DNA of 64,000 bases from Bryobacteraceae bacterium (GTDB taxonomy: Bacteria; Acidobacteriota; Terriglobia; Bryobacterales; Bryobacteraceae), in NCBI GenBank assembly GCA_026002875.1, contig BPGE01000001.1, forward strand, positions 1,240,001 to 1,304,000, written 5' to 3'. The number at the start of each line of letters is the position of its first letter. Positions within the stretch are counted from its first letter, which is position 1. The translations under genes and the position numbers were made by a program. Of the stretch, positions 19,168-32,188 are shown in pieces. Under the pieces are notes generated by a model. That model saw only the letters and a program-made list of their open reading frames with translations, was not told the origin of the DNA and searched no databases.

Positions 19168-20211
19168 ATGACCGCAAAACCCGATGGAGCGCCAGGGGGA
19201 AGCGTGGAAACGCCTCCGTCCCGGCATGAGGGAAACCGCAAAGGCTGGCAAAAGTTCCTCTGGAGGGTGCTTGTCGCCTGGGCGATTCTGTTGGCGTGCC
19301 TCTTTCCTCTGACGCTCACCGAATGGGGCCGGAAGACCCTGGGACGGATCCTGATGGCGACTCACGTCCCCTCGGCCTGGGCCGCCTGGAGGGCCGATAA
19401 TCCGGTCTGTCCATGGTGGCAGGCGGCGCTCGGACTGGAGGAAGCGTCTGCGACCGCGGCCGAGGTGGAGCGCCTGAGGCGAACCAGCCGGCCGATCCGC
19501 ACGGATGAGCACGGGCACCAGCTGTGGGAGACGCCGTTCGGTTCCTGGTGGTATCCGCGCGGGGCGAACAGAGGGAGCGTGCTGTTCAGCCTGGCCCAGT
19601 ATGAGCTGGCGGCCTATCCGGGACTCGAGATCCGGCGTGGCGACGTGGTTCTGGATTGCGGCGGATTCGTGGGAGACTGGACGCACTGGGTGCTGGAGAG
19701 AGGCGCGGCCCGGGTGATCGTGTTCGAACCCGCCGAGGCGCAGATCGAGTGCATCCGGCGCAACCTCGCCGGACCGCTCCGGGACGGACGGGTCGTGCTG
19801 ATCCCGAAAGGCGTGTGGGATCGCGACGAACAGCTGACGCTGTCGCACTGGGAGGACAACCCGGCGGGCCACAGCGTGGTGGATCAGCGCGGGCCCACAG
19901 GCGAAACGATCGCGCTCACGACGATCGATGGCGTCGTGCGCGAGCTGGGACTGCAAAGGCTCGACGTGATCAAGATGGACGTCGAAGGCGCGGAAGTGCG
20001 CGCCCTGCGCGGGGCGCGGGAGACCCTGAACCGATTCCGCCCGCGGCTGGCCGTGGCCACGGAGCACACGAGCGACTACATCCAGAACAACCGGGACGTG
20101 ATTGCCACGGTCAGCGAAGTCGCGCCGTTTTACCGGCACCGCTGCGGGTACTGCCGCCTTGACAGAAGCGGCGTGATCATCCCCGAGACCCTGTACTTCG
20201 ATCCTCGTTGA
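19168..20211 (+). CDS. membrane-anchored FkbM family methyltransferase (copy 1)
   Basis: 347 residues. A single transmembrane segment (VLVAWAILLACLFPLTL, about residues 32-48) is followed by a FkbM-type SAM-dependent methyltransferase domain: GDVVLDCGGFVGDWTHW is motif I, VIVFEPAEAQIECIRRNL is motif II, and LDVIKMDVEGAEVRALRGA is the FkbM signature. FkbM enzymes O-methylate sugars and small metabolites. It is a paralogue of the gene at 34045-34953: both share the layout of short N-terminal anchor, TP(F/Y)G-(S/R)-(F/W)W region, methyltransferase core and a terminal LY-F/L-D/H ending. Acceptor unknown; its orientation with metY is not evidence of a shared pathway. Confidence 0.82.
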   Translation: MTAKPDGAPGGSVETPPSRHEGNRKGWQKFLWRVLVAWAILLACLFPLTLTEWGRKTLGRILMATHVPSAWAAWRADNPVCPWWQAALGLEEASATAAEVERLRRTSRPIRTDEHGHQLWETPFGSWWYPRGANRGSVLFSLAQYELAAYPGLEIRRGDVVLDCGGFVGDWTHWVLERGAARVIVFEPAEAQIECIRRNLAGPLRDGRVVLIPKGVWDRDEQLTLSHWEDNPAGHSVVDQRGPTGETIALTTIDGVVRELGLQRLDVIKMDVEGAEVRALRGARETLNRFRPRLAVATEHTSDYIQNNRDVIATVSEVAPFYRHRCGYCRLDRSGVIIPETLYFDPR

Positions 20212-20275
20212 CGGCCGGAGACCAGGCCGGGAGGCAAAGAGCCGTGCACAGCCACGGGGGGAGCGAGGCCCCTGC

Positions 20276-21616
<1,341 letters not shown>

Positions 21617-21623
21617 GAAGGAA

Positions 21624-21670
21624 CCGCCGGGGCGGCGTTCTGCGGGAGCGCCGCCTGCCGGCGGGGCTTT
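21624..21670 (+). terminator. hairpin terminator after metY
   Basis: Two stacked 7-bp stems (CCGCCGG/CCGGCGG outside GGCGGCG/CGCCGCC, with a two-base bulge) around an 11-base loop, followed by GGCTTT. It starts seven bases after the metY stop. Confidence 0.55.
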
Positions 21671-22013
21671 GCGGGTGGCCGCCGGCCTGAGCGGGCTCAG
21701 ACGGCGTTTGTGCGCGTTCCGCAAGCAGGCGCGCTGCGCCCGTGATCCAGGGAAACAATTGCGGACGCGGCGGGATGCAGCGCTCGCGAACTGCCGGTGG
21801 CAGCCGCGGGTGCGGCTGCGGCAGCCCTCGCGCGAGCGCGAGGGGAATTCGTCGCGCGAGGGGAGACCCGGCGGTCAGGGCCGAGGGGAAACCCGTTGGA
21901 AGAAGCAGGGGGGACACGGCCGGGGACCGTTCGCTCCCGCGGCGCAGGACCCGCGGCGATGTTCCTCGACGCCGATGCGGGGCGGATTGCGGGTACCGAT
22001 GCGGGCGTCCGGC
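21671..22013. other. non-coding gap between metY and ligA
   Basis: Roughly 340 bases between two convergent genes. Frames here give low-complexity Gly/Arg-rich translations and nothing recognisable. Some words (GGGAAACCCGT, CGCTCCCG) recur in the gap near 33.2-33.3 kb, but too loosely to define a repeat. Confidence 0.5.
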
Positions 22014-25031
<3,018 letters not shown>

Positions 25032-27527
25032 TTACTGGCTGAGCTGCGCGAGCCTCTTCCGCAGGCCTGCGGATTTTTCAGGGAAACCGGGGAAGGGTTG
25101 CGGGCAGGCGGACGACTCGCGCTCGGCGCGGGCCAGAACTGCGTTCGCTTCGGCGGAAAACCGGGCCCGTGCTGCGGAGGCCGCGCGGGCGGCCTGTTCG
25201 ACGGCGACTTCGGCCGCGAACAGCATGGCCATGGGGCCGCGGCCGCAACGCGAGTCGCGCTGATCGATGGAGGCGAGTTCGCGGGCGAACTTTTCGCAGA
25301 GGGCGCTTTCCCGGCGCGCCTCCGGAAAATGAGCGAGGCGCGCCTGCACGGTGGCAAGCTGGCAGTGGACGTTGGTGACGCCGTTGAGGATGCGCACGCT
25401 TTTCGGATCCGAGGCGTAAAAGCTGTCGCGGATGGAGGCGGCTTCGGAGAAGTAGCGGAGGGAAGAGCCGAGGTTGCCGCGTTCGCGGCTGATCAGGCCC
25501 AGATCGGAGAGGGCGAAGGTGATGTTGTAGCGCTGGTCCGCGTCGTCCGGATCGAGCTTTATCAGCTTGCGGTCGATGGCGAGGGCCTCGAGGTAGTGCT
25601 TTTCCGCCTCCGCGAGGTTCTTCGGGATCAGGATGGCGCCGAGCCTTTTGTGAGCGAACGCCTGCTGGCTCAGATTGCCGGGCCTGGCAGCCTCTTCGGG
25701 AGGCAGGGAGGCGTAGCCGGCCAGCGCCTGCCGGTACAGTTCCACGGCCCTGTCCTGCTGTTTCAGGCTGGAGAGGATCATGGCGAGCTGGCTGCGGTTG
25801 GTGGCGGCGAGGGAGCGGGCTTCGGGGGTTTGCGGGATCCGGGTGTCGATTTCGCTGATGACGGCTTCGAGCTGGCGGGCGTACTGTCCGGCCTCCTGGA
25901 AGCGGTTCATGCCGCCGGCGGCGAGGGCGGCTTCGACGAGGAGTCCCGAGTGGGCGCGGAGGGAGTCGTAGGAAGGGGGCTCGAGGCGGCGGGCGGCTGC
26001 GACGGCGGCGAGGCCTTTTTCAAACGCCTGCAGCGCCTCTTCCTGGCGGCCGAGGTTGTTGCTGAAGCTGGAGCCGAGGACGTTGCCGAGGCGGCGGTAG
26101 CCTTCGCCGAGCTCGAGCAGGAGGCGGGCGTCGTTGCCGGCTGTGCGGACGGCGCCGTCGAAGAACTTCATGGCGCGGCCGAGCAGGAGGGCGCGGGCCT
26201 CGGTGGAACCGGGCAGCCTGTTCAGGATGGAGTGCAGTTCGAAGACGAGGGAGCGGGAGAACTGCTGGATTTCGAGGGCGCGCTGCTCGGCCCGGCCGCG
26301 CGCGAGGTGCGCCTCGCGGGCCTGCCAGGCGGTGGCGACGCCGCCGGCGAGGATGGACACGGCGAGCGCGGCGAGCGCGGCGGCCATTGTGCGGTTGCGC
26401 CTGACCCAACGCGCGAGGCGGTACTGCCACGAAGGCGGGACGGCGGAGACGGGACGGCCCGCGAGCCAGGATTCCAGATCCTGGAGAAGAGCGGCCGCGC
26501 TCGAGTAGCGCTCGGCCGGGTCCTTGCGCATGCACTTGAGGACGATCTGGTCGAGGTCGCCGCGCAGGGCGTCGCGGCTTTCCGGGGGCGCTGCGGCGCT
26601 GGGGGGGCGGGGATCGCTTTCCAGCACGCGGCGCATGGCTTCGAGCGGCGGCAGGCCGGCGAGGTCGTAGGGACGGCTGCCGGAGAGCAGAACGTAGAGC
26701 AGCACGCCCAGCGAGTAGACGTCGGTGGCGGTGGTGGCGGGCGCGCCGCTGATCTGTTCGGGGCTGGCGTAATCCGGCGTCAGCACATACATGCCCGTGC
26801 GCGTGGCCTCGGGCGTCTCGCCGAAGTCGTCGGCCAGCACCTTGGCGATGCCGAAGTCGAGCAGTTTCGGGCGGCCTTCGGCGGTGACGAAGATGTTGCC
26901 GGGCTTCAGGTCGCGGTGGATCACCAGGCGCTCATGGGCGTGCTGGACGGCGCGGCAGACCTCGATCATCAGTTCCACGCGCTGGCGGACGCCGAGGCGC
27001 CTGTCGCGGCACCACTGGTCGATCGGCGTTCCTTCGACGAACTCCATGACGAGGTAAGGAAGGCCGTTTTCGGTCGTGCCGCCGTCGAGCAGCGCGGCGA
27101 TGCCGGGGTGGGCGAGGCGGGAGAGGATGCGGCGCTCGAAGCGGAAGCGCTCGATGAGCTGGGGCGTGACGAGGCCGGCGCGGATCAGTTTGAGGGCGAA
27201 GCGCGCCTGGAAATCCCCGCCATCGCGGACGGCTTCGAAGACGACGCCCATGCCGCCGCGGCCGATTTCGCGGACGAGCTTCCAGGGACCGATGGTCTGT
27301 CCCGGCTGGACGGAGGAGAAGAGATCCTCGAGGAGCGCATTGGCGGCGGGCTCCGGGTGTTCGAGGAAGTCGCCGGATTGCGAGTACTCGTCGAGCAGGC
27401 TGAGGACTTCTGCGCGGACGGCGGGGACGGGGCAGGCTGAATCGAGCCACGCGCTGCGCTGATCGGCAGGCAGTTCCAGCGCCTCGCCGAAGAGCCGCTT
27501 CACCTCCTGCCACTGCTGCGTGTCCAT
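25032..27527 (-). CDS. transmembrane Ser/Thr protein kinase with C-terminal helical repeats
   Basis: 831 residues. An N-terminal helical segment (1-75) leads into a Hanks-type kinase domain: GRGGMGVVFEA glycine loop at 89-99, lysine K113 (FALKLI), catalytic HRDLKPGN at 204-211 and DFG at 224-226, so all catalytic residues are present. A single transmembrane helix (ALAALAVSILAGGVATAW, near residue 400) separates it from a long C-terminal region with TPR-like helical repeats. The ATG at 27525-27527 is used because MDTQQWQEVKRLF is the usual start of this acidobacterial kinase family. It begins four bases after the stop of the ECF sigma gene, so the pair is cotranscribed and the kinase may act on signals that the sigma factor answers. 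Confidence 0.9.
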   Translation of the reverse strand: MDTQQWQEVKRLFGEALELPADQRSAWLDSACPVPAVRAEVLSLLDEYSQSGDFLEHPEPAANALLEDLFSSVQPGQTIGPWKLVREIGRGGMGVVFEAVRDGGDFQARFALKLIRAGLVTPQLIERFRFERRILSRLAHPGIAALLDGGTTENGLPYLVMEFVEGTPIDQWCRDRRLGVRQRVELMIEVCRAVQHAHERLVIHRDLKPGNIFVTAEGRPKLLDFGIAKVLADDFGETPEATRTGMYVLTPDYASPEQISGAPATTATDVYSLGVLLYVLLSGSRPYDLAGLPPLEAMRRVLESDPRPPSAAAPPESRDALRGDLDQIVLKCMRKDPAERYSSAAALLQDLESWLAGRPVSAVPPSWQYRLARWVRRNRTMAAALAALAVSILAGGVATAWQAREAHLARGRAEQRALEIQQFSRSLVFELHSILNRLPGSTEARALLLGRAMKFFDGAVRTAGNDARLLLELGEGYRRLGNVLGSSFSNNLGRQEEALQAFEKGLAAVAAARRLEPPSYDSLRAHSGLLVEAALAAGGMNRFQEAGQYARQLEAVISEIDTRIPQTPEARSLAATNRSQLAMILSSLKQQDRAVELYRQALAGYASLPPEEAARPGNLSQQAFAHKRLGAILIPKNLAEAEKHYLEALAIDRKLIKLDPDDADQRYNITFALSDLGLISRERGNLGSSLRYFSEAASIRDSFYASDPKSVRILNGVTNVHCQLATVQARLAHFPEARRESALCEKFARELASIDQRDSRCGRGPMAMLFAAEVAVEQAARAASAARARFSAEANAVLARAERESSACPQPFPGFPEKSAGLRKRLAQLSQ

Positions 27528-27531
27528 GGGG

Positions 27532-28131
27532 TCAGCTACCGGACGATGCTCCGGAGGGACCGCCGGACAGGCGGCGCCGGATCCAGGCTTTGGCCACAAG
27601 CCAGTCGCGCTTGACGGTGGCCGGGCTGATCCCCGTGGCGTGGGCGGTTTCCTCGATGCTCAATCCGCCGAAGTAGCGCAGCTCGACGATGCGCGCCTGT
27701 TGCGGATCGAGCTGTTCCAGCTCGTTGAGGGCGATGTCGAGATCGAGCAGATCGACGGGATCGGAAGAGGGCGCCGCCGGGGAGGCGGAGCCGTCCAGGG
27801 TGACGTGATCGGCGCCGCCGCCGCGCTTGGCGGCATTCTGGGCGCGGTAGTGATCCACGAGAATGCCGCGGATGACGCGGGCGGCCACGGCGTAGAAGTG
27901 GGTGCGATCGGTCCAGTGGATGTCCTGGCGGCCGACCAGTTTCAGATAGGCCTCGTGAACCAGAGCGGTGCTCTGCAGGGTGTGGGCGGCGTTGTTCTGA
28001 ATGTACCTCGAGGCGATCCGGCGCAACTCGGGGTAGACGAGCTCGATCAACTCGTTGAGTGCGGATTCGTCGCCCGAGCCCCATCTCTGCAGAAGCCGGG
28101 TGACCTGGTGCTGCTGCCCGCTGTCGCCCAT
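27532..28131 (-). CDS. ECF-type RNA polymerase sigma factor
   Basis: A 199-residue sigma-70 family protein with regions 2 (ELIELVYPELRRIASRYIQNN, THFYAVAARVIRGILVDHYR) and 4 (IVELRYFGGLSIEETAHATGISPATVKRDW, a helix-turn-helix). It fits the TIGR02999-type ECF group that in Acidobacteria is often encoded next to Ser/Thr kinases with helical-repeat tails. Anti-sigma genes are not seen nearby, so regulation may run through the adjacent kinase gene, which begins right after it. A TACAAT -10-like box lies 20 bases upstream of the ATG at 28131. It should direct transcription of a regulon that is not visible here. Confidence 0.9.
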   Translation of the reverse strand: MGDSGQQHQVTRLLQRWGSGDESALNELIELVYPELRRIASRYIQNNAAHTLQSTALVHEAYLKLVGRQDIHWTDRTHFYAVAARVIRGILVDHYRAQNAAKRGGGADHVTLDGSASPAAPSSDPVDLLDLDIALNELEQLDPQQARIVELRYFGGLSIEETAHATGISPATVKRDWLVAKAWIRRRLSGGPSGASSGS

Positions 28132-28183
28132 GCGCCTTTCTGGGCATTGTATCTCTCCGGGGCGTTCAGTTGCCGAAAAGGGA

Positions 28184-28455
28184 GCGCCCGGCGGCGGACC
28201 TCCTCCCGTCCGCCGCCGGGCGCCGTCTGCAGGCGCTGTCAGCAGTGAGGCTGGTGATAGCGCTCGGGATCCAGGGCCGGTCCTCCTCCTGACCGGCGCC
28301 GGATTTCGCCGGGCGGCCCGGAAACGCCGCCTGGCGTCCTCCTCCGATGTCTACCGGGCCGCGCCTACATCTTCATGACCGGAATCCGGCGGAGAAATGG
28401 CTCAGCCCGGCACGAAAAAATTCCGACCTGGGCGGGAATTTTTCTGCCGGGTTTT
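28184..28455 (+). ncRNA. candidate small RNA with CUCCUCC hairpin loops
   Basis: Non-coding gap of about 320 bases between the sigma factor and the transglutaminase gene. A perfect 16-bp stem (28184-28199 / 28208-28223) shows an 8-base loop CTCCTCCC; a second stem GCCGGTC/GACCGGC (28276-28282 / 28291-28297) shows loop CTCCTCCT; a third CCTCCTCC lies near 28338 inside a GCGGCCCGG/CCGGGCCGC stem. The plus-sense end is the terminator at 28406-28455. Repeated CUCCUCC copies mimic the anti-Shine-Dalgarno of 16S rRNA. No clear plus-strand promoter was found, and the first stem could instead belong to the sigma factor's leader on the other strand. Confidence 0.35.
28406..28455. terminator. bidirectional hairpin terminator
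   Basis: CCCGGC and GCCGGG outer arms with an inner AAAAATTCC/GGAATTTTT stem; a TTTTC run follows on the plus side (28452-28456). It lies directly behind the transglutaminase stop on the minus strand, so it can end that gene and also a plus-strand RNA from the gap. Confidence 0.65.
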
Positions 28456-30578
28456 CAGGCGCGGCGACCGGGGAGCCGTTCGACCCGTTCCAGCCAGGCG
28501 GCCAGCTCCTGTGCAGCGCGCGGGTCGGCGCCGAAGCGGAAAGCGTGATAGGCTCTGGTGAAGCCGCGGACGGCGGCGCCGGTTTCGCCCTCAGGCAGGC
28601 AGGCGGCGAATTCCGCGGGAGTCATCCACGGAGGCTTTTCGAAGCCCAGGGAGCGGAGCCTGGCCATCATCCGCTCGTAGACGGCTGAGGCGTCGTGCGG
28701 AGAGGCGGCGCCGCGGCGCAGTTTGCGCCCGCCCTCCAGCATGCGCCACCGTTTGAGAAGGGCGGCGCGGTAGCGGTAGAGGGCGAAGCAGAGAATCAGG
28801 GCGATGACGGCAGCCGCGAGGAACGAGGCGCCGCCGCGGGCGTCCGGCGAGCGGAAGTTGCGCAACCATTGCGGCCAGCGCATCCACTGGAAGCGGCGGC
28901 GGGATTGCTCGACCTGCATGGCGAGAGAAAGCTGGCGGTCGAGGTCGTAGCCGAGGACCCACTCCTGCCAGAAGACGCCGAGCGCATCGGACCAGAGCGA
29001 GAGGCGGTCCCAGAGGCTGGCTGCCTGCTGCTCGGGATCGGGGGGCGTGGGGTCGAATTCGGTCCAGCCGCGGCCATCGATCCAGGCTTCGACCCAGCTG
29101 TGGGCGTCGGAGGCGCGGACGACATGCCAGCCGGTCAGCGAGTTGAAGCTGCCTTCGCGATAGCCGACGGCGACGCGCGAGGGCACCCAGACGGCGCGCA
29201 GGAGGACGGCCATGGCGGAGGCGAAGTATTCGCAATGGCCCTTCTTTCCTTCAAAGAGGAAATAGGCGAGCGGATCGTCGACTTCGCGGTCGAGGGGCTG
29301 GAGCGAGTAGCGGTAATTGGCCAGCAGCCAGGCTTCGATGCGGGCGGCGCGCTCGGCGTCGGACCGGGCGCCGGCGGTGATGCGGCGCGCCAGGTCGATG
29401 ACTCTGGGATCGACCACGGGCAGGCGGAGGTAGAAATTGCGCTCTTCGGGTTTCAGCGCCGCATGGAGGGGCGTTTCGGGCAGCGTGGCGTGCACGACAT
29501 AGCGGAAGCCTTCGCCGCCGGCCAGAGGGACGCGGTAGCCGGTGGCATCGGACTCGAGCACGAGCGGAGTGGAGACGCGCAGGTACTCCGGCCTGCCGGC
29601 GAGGAACAGCCAGTCCGAGTTGGTGTTGTGCAGGAGGACTTCGTAGGTGAAGCGCCTGCCGGGCAGGCGGAGCTGCTCGTCGTCGAGGAGCTTGACGAGC
29701 CCGTCGACCGGGCGGAGCGCGCGGCCTTCGCGCGCCTGGGTGCTGTACCAGCGCCAGCCGTCGAACTCGCCCAGCGCGGTGGCGCGCCACTTGAGCGCGG
29801 GAAGGCGGCGGTCGAGGAAGCGGGCGTGGAACACGGTGGCGGTCTGGCGGCGGATCTCGCCCACCTGGCCGAGCAGGACCTCCGAGGCGAAGCCCGAATT
29901 GCGGTACGAAGGCTTCAGCAGGTGCTCAAATGCGGCCCGGGCGGTGCGGGGGAGGAAGAAAAAGAGCGCTGCGGTCAACGCGAGGACGGTGAGCGTGGAG
30001 ACGGCCGTGAGGCGGGCCAGGCGCGCCGGGAGCCGCGCCGCGCCGGGCGTGACGAGCCGCCGGCCGGCCTGCGCGCGGAGAATCTCTTCGCTGGCCAGGG
30101 CGGCGATGGCGGCTGCCAGGAAGAGGCAGAGAAAGACGAGATAGGTGAGGCTGGCCGAGACGATGGAGGCAGCCAGCAGCCCGAGGAACGCCACCAGCTT
30201 CAGAAGAAGGAAGTCCCGGGGCGTTCGCGCCGTCAGGATCTTGACGACGAACACGAAGAAGACGAGATGGAGGGTGGCTTTGAGGAAATCCTGCGAGATC
30301 CAGACATAGTCGGCGGGGTAATACAGCAGGTACAGGATTGTGGCGATGTTGGGCCAGCGCGGCGATTCCGGCAGACGGGCCAGTCCTGCAAGCGCGAGAG
30401 CGCGCAAGAGAAGTGCGGCGCCGGCCGCGGCGAGAAACAGCAGATCCTGGGGATCGTGCGAAAGGAACCCGGAGCCAGCCAGCGCGCTCCAGGCGGCGCC
30501 GAGCATGATGAGGACGGCCGACTCGTGGAAGCGTTCCGGGGCGCCGGAAGTCCGGGTCAGCGGCCCGTTGCCAGCCAT
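28455..30578 (-). CDS. TgpA-like transglutaminase-domain membrane protein
   Basis: 707 residues. The N-terminal third has about six transmembrane helices (TgpA N-terminal domain), then a periplasmic loop, a transglutaminase-like cysteine protease domain with C449 (KKGHCEYFASA), H493 (SDAHSWVEAW) and D509 (TEFDPTPP) forming the catalytic triad, one more transmembrane helix near residue 600 (ASFLAAAVIALILCFALY) and a DUF4129-like C-terminal tail. Proteins of this family are bacterial periplasmic transglutaminases; in Pseudomonas the TgpA gene is essential. The physiological substrate is unknown. Its start overlaps the lipoprotein stop by 22 bases. Confidence 0.88.
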   Translation of the reverse strand: MAGNGPLTRTSGAPERFHESAVLIMLGAAWSALAGSGFLSHDPQDLLFLAAAGAALLLRALALAGLARLPESPRWPNIATILYLLYYPADYVWISQDFLKATLHLVFFVFVVKILTARTPRDFLLLKLVAFLGLLAASIVSASLTYLVFLCLFLAAAIAALASEEILRAQAGRRLVTPGAARLPARLARLTAVSTLTVLALTAALFFFLPRTARAAFEHLLKPSYRNSGFASEVLLGQVGEIRRQTATVFHARFLDRRLPALKWRATALGEFDGWRWYSTQAREGRALRPVDGLVKLLDDEQLRLPGRRFTYEVLLHNTNSDWLFLAGRPEYLRVSTPLVLESDATGYRVPLAGGEGFRYVVHATLPETPLHAALKPEERNFYLRLPVVDPRVIDLARRITAGARSDAERAARIEAWLLANYRYSLQPLDREVDDPLAYFLFEGKKGHCEYFASAMAVLLRAVWVPSRVAVGYREGSFNSLTGWHVVRASDAHSWVEAWIDGRGWTEFDPTPPDPEQQAASLWDRLSLWSDALGVFWQEWVLGYDLDRQLSLAMQVEQSRRRFQWMRWPQWLRNFRSPDARGGASFLAAAVIALILCFALYRYRAALLKRWRMLEGGRKLRRGAASPHDASAVYERMMARLRSLGFEKPPWMTPAEFAACLPEGETGAAVRGFTRAYHAFRFGADPRAAQELAAWLERVERLPGRRA

Positions 30579-30988
30579 TCTGCTTCCAGTTTGGCAGAAA
30601 ATTCCGCCAGGGCTGGCGCTGGTTCAGTGGCGGAAGAACAGACGACGAGCAGGTTTTTCCAGTGAAAGGCCATCGAGCCCGGAGCGTTCCGCCACTTCTG
30701 GCGAGCCTCGAACGCTACGGCTTCCGACGGCATGCGGAACGCGTCGACGGCGATGGTGGAAGCATTGGAGCGGTAGCTGGCGCGGAGCCATTCGACCGGC
30801 TTCCACCGCCGGACGTCCTCGGGCGCTGAGGCGGGGGCAGGGTGTTCCAGCAGTTCGCGCTTCCATCCTCCGGACAGCGCTTCCGGCGGTCCGGGGATCT
30901 CCTGTTTCTGCTGGCGCGAACAGGCGCAGGCCAGCAGAATGGCGAGGCACGGGAAGAAGGCGCGGCGCCGCGGAATCATCTTCCGCAC
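30557..30988 (-). CDS. small lipoprotein upstream of the transglutaminase
   Basis: A 143-residue protein with a lipobox: MRKMIPRRRAFFPCLAILLACACS, the likely acylated cysteine being C21 or C23, so it is probably anchored in a membrane. The rest is a compact alpha/beta domain (WKPVEWLRASYRSNASTIAVDAFRMPSEAVAFEARQKW) that I cannot place in a family. The 22-base overlap with the transglutaminase gene points to translational coupling and a shared function, perhaps as a partner of the periplasmic domain. The start is GTG at 30988 or ATG at 30979; both precede the lipobox. Confidence 0.65.
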   Translation of the reverse strand: MRKMIPRRRAFFPCLAILLACACSRQQKQEIPGPPEALSGGWKRELLEHPAPASAPEDVRRWKPVEWLRASYRSNASTIAVDAFRMPSEAVAFEARQKWRNAPGSMAFHWKNLLVVCSSATEPAPALAEFSAKLEAEWLATGR

Positions 30989-31050
30989 GATACCATTGCG
31001 GGCGCGGGCGTGTCCTGCGCGAGGCGGGCTCGCATAGAATGTAGGACGCC

Positions 31051-32151
31051 ATGATTGCCCGACGTGAATTTCTCTCCTTGCCGCTGATCGCCGCCCTGCA
31101 GACGGAAGAGACCGGGTTTGCGCCGCTGACAGAATGGGTAGCGGTGGATGCGCCGGAGTCGGCCTTTTTCGTGCGGGGCGACGCCGTGGAGGTGCAGGCG
31201 CACGCCTCGTTTCCAGCCTGGCTGCGGTCGGCGAAATCCTACATGAATTTCGACCTGCGCGGAGAATTTCTGGTGGACGGATGGAACGATTCCGGCATTT
31301 ATCTGCACGCTCCCCTGCACGGATATCCGACGGAGGCGGGCGTTCAGATCAAGGTGTTCCACCAGGCGGAGGAGCGTCCGAACGCCTATTCCTGCGGGGC
31401 GGTATTTCCGGTGATCGCGCCGAAAAAAGTGACGGTGCGGAAGGGCTGGAATGAATTCCGGATTCTGGCCGACGATCCGGTTCTGCGCGTCTGGATCAAC
31501 GGAGAAATGGTCCAGGACCTGAACCAGCGCACGCACCCGGAGCTGCGGGACCGGCTGCGCTCGGGCTACATCGGGATCGCGGGGGCGTCTTCGGTGGTGC
31601 GTTTCCGGAGGCTGCGGATCAGGGAGCTGCCCGGAAGCGAGCCGTGGAAGGTGCTGTACGGGAAGGCGGAAGACCTGGAGGCGAACTGGCGCCCGACGGT
31701 GGGCAAGCCGGTGGCGCACGCCATCGGGGAGGTGCTCCGGCTGGACGGCGACGGACTGCTGGGCACGAAGGAGCAGTTCCGCGACTTTTACCTGCAATGC
31801 TACATACGGGGATGCCCGCAGCATAACAGCGGCGTGATTTTCCGCAGCGCGGGCAAGGGAACCAATCCGGCGTACGCGTATGAGATCCAGCTGCATCCGG
31901 TGCCGGATGCGCATTTTCCAACGGGGTCGCTTTATCATTTCCAGCGGGCGAAATATCCGCGGATCGAAGATGAAAAATGGTTCCTCTTCGAGCTCAAGGT
32001 TCAGGGCAGGGACTGCAAGGTGCGGATCAACGGCGAGACGGTGATGGAATACGGCTTCCTGATGCGGACCGAGCCGGGCTTCATCGAGCTGCAGGCGCAC
32101 CGGCAGGGCTACTGGGTGGAGTTCAAGCAGATCCGCGTGCAGGAGCTTTGA
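31051..32151 (+). CDS. protein with two DUF1080-type (3-keto-disaccharide hydrolase-like) domains
   Basis: 366 residues with a twin-arginine-type leader (MIARREFLSLPLIAAL), so exported. Two copies of the concanavalin-like DUF1080 fold appear: residues about 25-185 (FDLRGEFLVDGWNDSGIYLHA, NEFRILADDPVLRVWINGEMVQDL) and about 190-366 (FYLQCYIRGCPQHNSGVIFRSAGKG, LFELKVQGRDCKVRINGETVMEYG). DUF1080 proteins are common in Acidobacteria, Planctomycetes and Verrucomicrobia and include glycoside or 3-keto-sugar hydrolases; catalytic residues cannot be assigned here. No related sugar gene is adjacent. Convergent with the coiled-coil gene. Confidence 0.8.
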   Translation: MIARREFLSLPLIAALQTEETGFAPLTEWVAVDAPESAFFVRGDAVEVQAHASFPAWLRSAKSYMNFDLRGEFLVDGWNDSGIYLHAPLHGYPTEAGVQIKVFHQAEERPNAYSCGAVFPVIAPKKVTVRKGWNEFRILADDPVLRVWINGEMVQDLNQRTHPELRDRLRSGYIGIAGASSVVRFRRLRIRELPGSEPWKVLYGKAEDLEANWRPTVGKPVAHAIGEVLRLDGDGLLGTKEQFRDFYLQCYIRGCPQHNSGVIFRSAGKGTNPAYAYEIQLHPVPDAHFPTGSLYHFQRAKYPRIEDEKWFLFELKVQGRDCKVRINGETVMEYGFLMRTEPGFIELQAHRQGYWVEFKQIRVQEL

Positions 32152-32177
32152 CCGCGGGCCGGCGGGCCGGCCCGCGG
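32152..32177. terminator. hairpin between convergent genes
   Basis: Perfect 12-bp stem CCGCGGGCCGGC / GCCGGCCCGCGG with a 2-base spacer, between the DUF1080 gene and the coiled-coil gene. Lacks a T-run, so its strength is uncertain. Confidence 0.45.
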
Positions 32178-32188
32178 CGTACGGCTGT

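Noticed and set aside
21671-22013. Dispersed repeat shared with the gap at 33.2-33.3 kb
   Set aside because: Only short words (GGGAAACCCGT, CGCTCCCG) match and not in an alignable order.
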